Shown here piece after piece: positions 58,956-64,000 of a stretch of DNA of 64,000 nucleotides. A model generated the notes under the pieces. That model worked only from the letters and a program-made list of their open reading frames with translations. It was not told the DNA's origin and did not search any database. The position numbers and the translations under genes were made by a program. Source of the stretch: Hanleya hanleyi (lineage: Eukaryota > Mollusca > Polyplacophora > Lepidopleurida > Hanleyidae). The stretch is taken from positions 1-64,000 of the forward strand of contig JAVTVY010018977.1 in the NCBI GenBank assembly GCA_036873755.1, written 5' to 3'. Numbering within the stretch: position 1 is the first letter of the stretch; every line of letters begins with the position of its first letter.

Positions 58956-59186
58956 AAATATTGTTCTACCAACTAAATTCCGGGGTTATTGCAAACATGT
59001 TTACGTAATATTAACTACCTATTTGCAGATCGAAATAGATACTGGACACAATCCGCTATTTACAAAGATTTCGTATACCTTTTCTCTGTATACAAACATG
59101 ACAACGAATAAGCCACATGGTGTCCGTTAATATTGTATCCAATTAGTGAGAATGGCCATTGTGTTAATCGAACTTGTTTTAGTAGT

Positions 59187-59365
59187 GGTAAATGCGTATT
59201 GAAGGGTCCGTTTACCTTTCACGTCAAATAGGTCAGGACCGCTATAGTTCTGTCTGGTTGTATTCCTCTGCGCTGATCGGTCACTTCCGCCGCAGTGATA
59301 AGGTAGTTAAAAATACTTTCAAGGGTCAAAGGCCAGCGGACCCTTCAATACGCTTTCGCGTAACA
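59187..59365. repeat. Inverted repeat aatgcgtattgaagggtccg
   Basis: The left aatgcgtattgaagggtccg (59189) is inverted at cggacccttcaatacgcttt (59337), making a 150-bp-loop hairpin. Confidence 0.75.
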
Positions 59366-59377
59366 GGTCTCGGATTT

Positions 59378-59605
59378 CACCGAATGAGACGTCTTCACCC
59401 AGGCTTTCGCCCTAGTGTAGTGTGGATGGAGAGTAGAATTGCGCATGCGCAACCGGTGGTGGAACACTGTACCGATAGCCAGGGGGGGGGGAGGGGGGAG
59501 AGGGGGGGCTAGAGAAATGGAAATTTCACCAAATGAGACGCCTGGATCCAGGCTTTCGCCCTAGTGTATTATGGGAGGAGAGTAGGGCTGCGCACGCGCA
59601 ACCGG
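59378..59605. promoter_or_regulatory. Duplicated block with NRF1-like sites
   Basis: Two direct copies of 'gaatgagacgtcttcaccca'-'ggctttcgccctagtgta' sequence each end in an NRF1-type palindrome (gcgcatgcgc 59441-59450; gcgcacgcgc 59590-59599). This promoter-like block precedes the Polinton-like remains. Confidence 0.4.
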
Positions 59606-59699
59606 CAGGACCATTGCACGGTAAATACGAGGACCAGTGACATTGTGCATCATTCATCGCGCGTGATTTCATCAACCATGTCGTGAGTCCTACAAGCCT

Positions 59700-60900
59700 T
59701 CCTTTCCCTTACACCCGAGGAGGGATTACACGTCTATGAGGATAAAGCCTTCATCGCGGAAGGCCGAGATGTCTGTGACCCAAACCCTAATACTACATCG
59801 AATACGATTACCCTGCAACGTGACGGGTAGACCGGGTAGAAATTTAAATGGGTGTTGGGCGGTGAGCTCGACGGCAAATTCAGTCACACGGAGAATGCCA
59901 TCTACGTACACCGTGGTCTGTTCCTAGGTCGTGTGGGGCATTACCAGGATCCCACCAGAGGCTTCACATTAGACCCCGATCTATGAACGACCTTCGCGAA
60001 TCTGGTGTATATTGTGATCCAGCTGTTTACAGCGGACGAACGGTCAGCCATCGAGTTGGCCTGGTCTCGTGCTATGGAGAACGCGCTGGTTGATCCCAAT
60101 GAGCGTCTACAAAAATCAATACGAGAAGAGGGGCTATCCGGTTGTCACCTCCACGACCTACAAATAGTCCTGGCGAAACTTGAAATCCACATTCCACCGG
60201 CAGAGGATGACGACGCCATAGACTATCTGGATATACTCAATCAACTCAGTGTCAATTGTATCTATACAACGGAGGCCGATGCGGCGTCAGAACCCAATGA
60301 ACGGATCAAGAAAGTAACTCTGACTCTAGGGCCAGGAATCCAGCACCGCCTGTGAAGGAGAAGGCCTGCACTACGGCTCCTGACCAGCCGCCCACGAAGG
60401 CGTTACCAACACAGGATGCTGCGAGTATTATATACCAACGCCATTCGCCCACCATCCGTCGTTGCTTTCATTACCATCGCCCTGTGTTGGACCTATACAA
60501 TTTCCGGTTGGTCGACAACATCATTCTATCCAGAGATGACCATCCCATTTTTGAGAGTCACAGCCTCCAAGTTAAATTTCACCTTCGGATATTTATTACG
60601 GCATAAGTAGACGCACCCTTACTTTTACCCGATTAACAATACCCTCTTGTACGACTGGTTCCCTTGGGTGCCTTGGAATCTGCCAGTTAACAGCGCCCCA
60701 ACACCAACGTGACCTTTGACGTGGTTAAACTGATCGACCACCCGATCCTTTGATCTGAATGAAATGTCGGAGAACCATGATGGAGCATATAATACGTGCG
60801 TTTCCACAATGAAAGGATCCAGAAAGAACCCTCATCAGCCATCTCCATGGAGTTGAGAGGTGTTGAACAGGTTCTATTACAGACTCGACAGTCCGAGACT
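59700..60900 (+). pseudogene. Broken plus-strand frames upstream of the integrase
   Basis: The longest intact frame is 60005-60355, 116 codons, with TADERSAIELAW, AIDYLDILNQL and an acidic middle; not recognised. Further short frames lie at 60352-60610. Codon use and GC resemble the integrase remnant downstream rather than the flanks, so they may belong to the same element. Confidence 0.4.
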
Positions 60901-60999
60901 GGCTTAACTCAAGACATGTATACCTTACATCGAGCTTCCGTTCGCCATTTTCTACGGAACTGAATCACCGTTTGAGTTATAGATGTACAATGGCAAGCG

Positions 61000-62135
61000 G
61001 ATTTGTTCGATATGAGCGCATTCGCCAAATACAATAATGATAATCGGTATATCTTTACTTGCATCGACATCCTGTCGAATTGTGCGTCGGTTGTGCCCAT
61101 TCGTACGAAATTCGGGAGATTTCTCGTGGCAGCGTTCAAGCGCATCTTGAAGACCGGTGGCAAACTTTGTATAAGAATACAAGGCGGTACTCACATCAAT
61201 GTTATCACCAGCTGGTCGAGGGTCAATCTGGGTGTTCAGAGAGCGCCTATCAACATCACCAGCTGGTCGAGGGTCAATCTGGGTGTTCAGAGAGCGCCTA
61301 TCAACATCACCAAGCTGGTCGAGGGTCAATCTGGGTGTTCAGAGAGCGCCTATCAACATCACAGCTGGTCGAGGGTCAATCTGGGTGTTCAGAGAGCGCC
61401 TATCAACATCACCAGCTGGTCGAGGGTCAATCTGGGTGTTCAGAGAGCGCCTATCAACATCACCAGCTGGTCGAGGGTCAATCTGGGTGTTCAGAGAGCG
61501 CCTATCAACATCACCAGCTGGTCGAGGGTCAATCTGGGTGTTCAGAGAGCGCCTATCAACATCACCAGCTGGTGGAGGGTCAATCTGGGTGTTCAGAGAG
61601 CGCCTATCAACATCACCAGCTGGTGGAGGGTCAATCTGGGTGTTCAGAGAGCGCCTATCAACATCACCAGCTGGTCGAGGGTCAATCTGGGTGTTCAGAA
61701 AGCGCCTATCAACATCACCAGCTGGTCGAGGGTCAATCTGGGTGTTCAGAGAGCACCTATCAACATCACCAAGCGCAGCGAATTCGATGACCGTCATGTC
61801 TTATGCCCCATGCAACCACAATCATGACCAAATGAGCACTTGAAGATGGGTTATCCTGTTTGAATCAGTAAACTCAAAGATCAAGTTCGAGAAGAGTTAC
61901 CTCTCCAACTGGAGCGATGCGCACTTTGTGATAAACTGGAAGACCTTAAAGGGGAGCCACTGGGTGGGATGCTTCACGAGAAAGAATTAAAGGCCGTGGT
62001 GAAAACAGCGCAAGACTACTACACGCAGTGCATCCAGCATAAAAAGCGAACGAGGGCGAGGCCAGACGGTTCACCTCGTGAAATGGCAAGGTTGGCCGAG
62101 TTCGTTCAATGAAAAATCTATTGAACCCAGAACCA
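61000..62135 (+). pseudogene. Polinton/Maverick-like integrase with chromodomain, decayed
   Basis: The first part (61003-61160) has AFAKYNNDNRYIFTCIDIL then VPIRTKFGRFLVAAF, an RNase H-like integrase core. After a 51-bp minisatellite, the C-terminal part lies in three different frames: KSYLSNWSDAHFVI (about 61890), LEDLKGEPLGG..LHEKEL (about 61940-61990) and VHLVKWQGWPSSFNE (about 62070-62115), the last being a chromodomain. At least two frameshifts and several stops make it non-functional. The core-linker-chromodomain order fits Polinton integrases; a chromovirus is the alternative. Confidence 0.6.
61199..61775 (+). repeat. 51-bp minisatellite, 11 copies, inside the integrase remnant
   Basis: Units of aacatcaccagctggtcgag + ggtcaatctgggtgttcaga + gagcgcctatc. 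The period is 17 codons, so all three plus frames and one minus frame stay open. Copy 3 has +1 and copy 4 has -1, restoring frame. Confidence 0.97.
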
Positions 62136-62234
62136 CAGCCGTCAGAGTTCAGTCTACTTTGACCATGAACACAGTGCTATGGACAAAGTGCAACCGCCTT
62201 TGAACATAGTGTATCCCCAAATAGCAAAGCTCAA

Positions 62235-62462
62235 ATGGGATTTGTGGTGATATTACTAACCCTGTTGGCTATCTTATATGCGTGTTTGTTTTATAACGTA
62301 ACGTTCGCAGCTCTCTACTCATCCCCTCTAGGACACGAGTGTCAGTCAGGCGAGTCTACAGATCCCCTCTTCGCTAGCCCCAGTCAAGCATCACCCCGCC
62401 CCAGTGACCACCAAGGACAAGGATACAGACATGGTCGACATCGGGCCACCAAGCAATGTTGA
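62235..62462 (+). CDS. Small open frame with N-terminal membrane segment, unrecognised
   Basis: 75 codons. MGFVVILLTLLAILYACLFY is a plausible transmembrane helix, followed by a Ser/Pro-rich tail. It lies between two decayed mobile elements and may be a chance frame or a small element protein. Confidence 0.2.
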   Translation: MGFVVILLTLLAILYACLFYNVTFAALYSSPLGHECQSGESTDPLFASPSQASPRPSDHQGQGYRHGRHRATKQC

Positions 62463-62499
62463 CTCCCTTTGATGCCAACGTGATCAAGCAACCAACAAA

Positions 62500-63210
62500 A
62501 CACAATATCCAGCTTCAATCGAGTAGTCATGGACTGTTTTGGTTCCATAGTGGTAAAGCGGGCACGCACATCGGTGAAACGTTATGAGGTCGCTTTCACA
62601 TGCTTAGCTACACGTGCGATCCATCTTGAAGTGGCGTATTCCATGGACACGGACTCCTGTATAAATGTCATGCGGCGATTCATTGCCCGACGCTGTGCAG
62701 TGAAATTCACACTGCCGGCGACGGCTCCAACTTAGTTGGTAGTAAACGCGGAACGCGAGATAAATAAGTGGAACATGAGCAAGCTGAACAACGCACTTCT
62801 TGAAAAATTGTGACGTGGCAATTCAGTCCAGGGAAGTCTTTCAATTTTAGGGAAGTATGGGAAACGTTGATCAGGTCAGTGAGAAAGATTCTACATGGTT
62901 TATTAAAATAGCAAATTATTCGTGTTGACGATGAACCATTGCAGACGCTGTTCTGTGAGGTTGAAGGCATCTTAAATGGAAGAACTCTTACCGAGGTACC
63001 GAACGACTTGAATACCAGGACGTTCTTAACCCGAATCATCTCGACGCTGGAGGAACTTTGCCGCCAGGTGTATGCCACCAGGTGTATTTGAAAAAGATGA
63101 TAACAGTGCGTGACGACGTTGGCGTCAGATACAGTACCTCGCCAATCATGTTTTGGAGAAGATGGACGAGGGAGTATCTTCCCATATTACAGGCGCAGCA
63201 TAAGTTTGGT
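62500..63210 (+). pseudogene. BEL/Pao retrotransposon integrase, decayed
   Basis: An open frame at 62529-62735 has VKRYEVAFTCLATRAIHLEV and INVMRRFIARR, typical of BEL/Pao integrase cores. Further downstream, in shifted frames, are REVWETLIRSVRKILHGLL (about 62845), CEVEGILNGRT (about 62955) and WRRWTREYLPILQ (about 63150). At least three frame breaks. Fragment only; no LTRs seen. Confidence 0.7.
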
Positions 63211-64000
63211 TATTGACCTTCAACAGGGTGTAATTGGTCTCTTGTATAATACCGATTATGGCTCGATATATATAAAGGCCAGTTCTATGATTGTTCCTTT
63301 TGGTATTCAACTGTATTCATTATGCAATTGTGTAAACAAAATCCGAGACGCATTTGATTCCAGTCGTGTTTGCAAGTGGCGTTAGTGGCGCCACAGGTCC
63401 TGAAGGTTCGAAAATGACAGATTTATCGTCTTAGCGGTGTCTAAAATAGCGGTATGTTCGCCGATAGCTTCTTTAGTGCTTATTTTTAAATGTTGAATAG
63501 TTATGCTGATGGTGTATGGCGGACAGATACACCTGAAGTCTGTGCTTACTAAAAACAGTCACGTTCTCTTTCCCGCCATAACTGTTTACTTAATGAAACG
63601 TGCGGAGTAGAAAGACCTTAAGATACATAGTACACAAGGTCTGCGGGCCAAAGGACAAACTATCAGGCTATCTTGAACGCACTCGTCCACTGATCTTGGT
63701 CAACAAGCGAATTCGATTCAACTTGTCACATTGTCTGGATCGAGGAGGTTGGAACGAAAGAACTGTAATGACAACCAAAGCAAAATAATACGAGAGATCC
63801 TGAAGGATCTTGGCGCCCACCATTGTCCGATAATTGTAAGCTAATGACAAGAGGATCTGTTTGTCCATTGTTACTAGGAACAAGCAATTGATTTGTAATT
63901 TTGTTTACAGAATTTCGAATCTGAACGAAAAAGATCGAAAAGGGGACACTGGAAAACACCAAGATATCGTCTTTCTAAGTTTCAGGAGTTTCAAGATTTC
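63211..64000. other. Unassigned right end
   Basis: No coding sequence, RNA gene or repeat recognised in the last 0.8 kb. Confidence 0.5.

Noticed and set aside
61059..61843. Several overlapping open frames over the 51-bp repeats
   Set aside because: Same artefact; only the first 60 codons of the 61003 frame resemble a protein family.

Overview
This is eukaryotic nuclear DNA. It has spliced genes with GT..AG introns, short exons in a sea of AT-rich introns, and many SINE, LINE, foldback and minisatellite repeats. Short SINE tails ending in CACT/GTGA repeats with a 'tgactgaaatat' core, blocks rich in GGTCACAGTGACCTTGACC, and abundant ACATGTA runs are patterns I associate with molluscs. I infer a mollusc and do not claim a species.

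Two genes can be read almost completely, and they converge. RIOK3 (atypical RIO protein kinase 3) runs on + from about 4.74 to 19.82 kb in 11 coding exons (559 codons). Its exon 10 has been amplified together with its splice donor into a 14-copy, 84-bp tandem array whose period is 28 codons. Cathepsin B (CTSB) runs on - from an untranslated first exon near 56.6 kb to a stop at 33,985, in eight coding exon positions. One position holds two alternative exons (45,185-45,303 and 44,967-45,082) whose reading phase allows one or the other but not both. The intron just before this pair is mostly a 2.8-kb minisatellite built on GAACATGTCTGTCT; each unit matches the p53 half-site consensus.

Layout: 0-4.7 kb is repeat-rich 5' flank with an array of palindromic GGTCAnnnTGACC sites and nested foldbacks. 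4.7-19.8 kb is RIOK3, with a foldback split by a LINE in intron 1 and a SINE abutting the exon 9 acceptor. 20-33.9 kb is intergenic: a 1.3-kb palindrome, LINE fragments, a DNA-transposon-like insertion with a 10-bp target duplication, and three tandem arrays (about 161, 31 and 185 bp units). 33.98-56.7 kb is CTSB with MITE-rich introns. 57-63.2 kb is a graveyard of retroelement and Polinton-like remains: an RT fragment, a hammerhead-like hairpin, a decayed integrase with chromodomain carrying a 51-bp minisatellite, and a decayed BEL/Pao integrase. 63.2-64 kb has nothing I recognise.

The two genes have no evident functional link: one is a cytosolic atypical kinase, the other a lysosomal cysteine protease. 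Both carry amplified or duplicated exonic sequence with conserved phase, and both are bordered by satellite arrays that could affect splicing or transcription.
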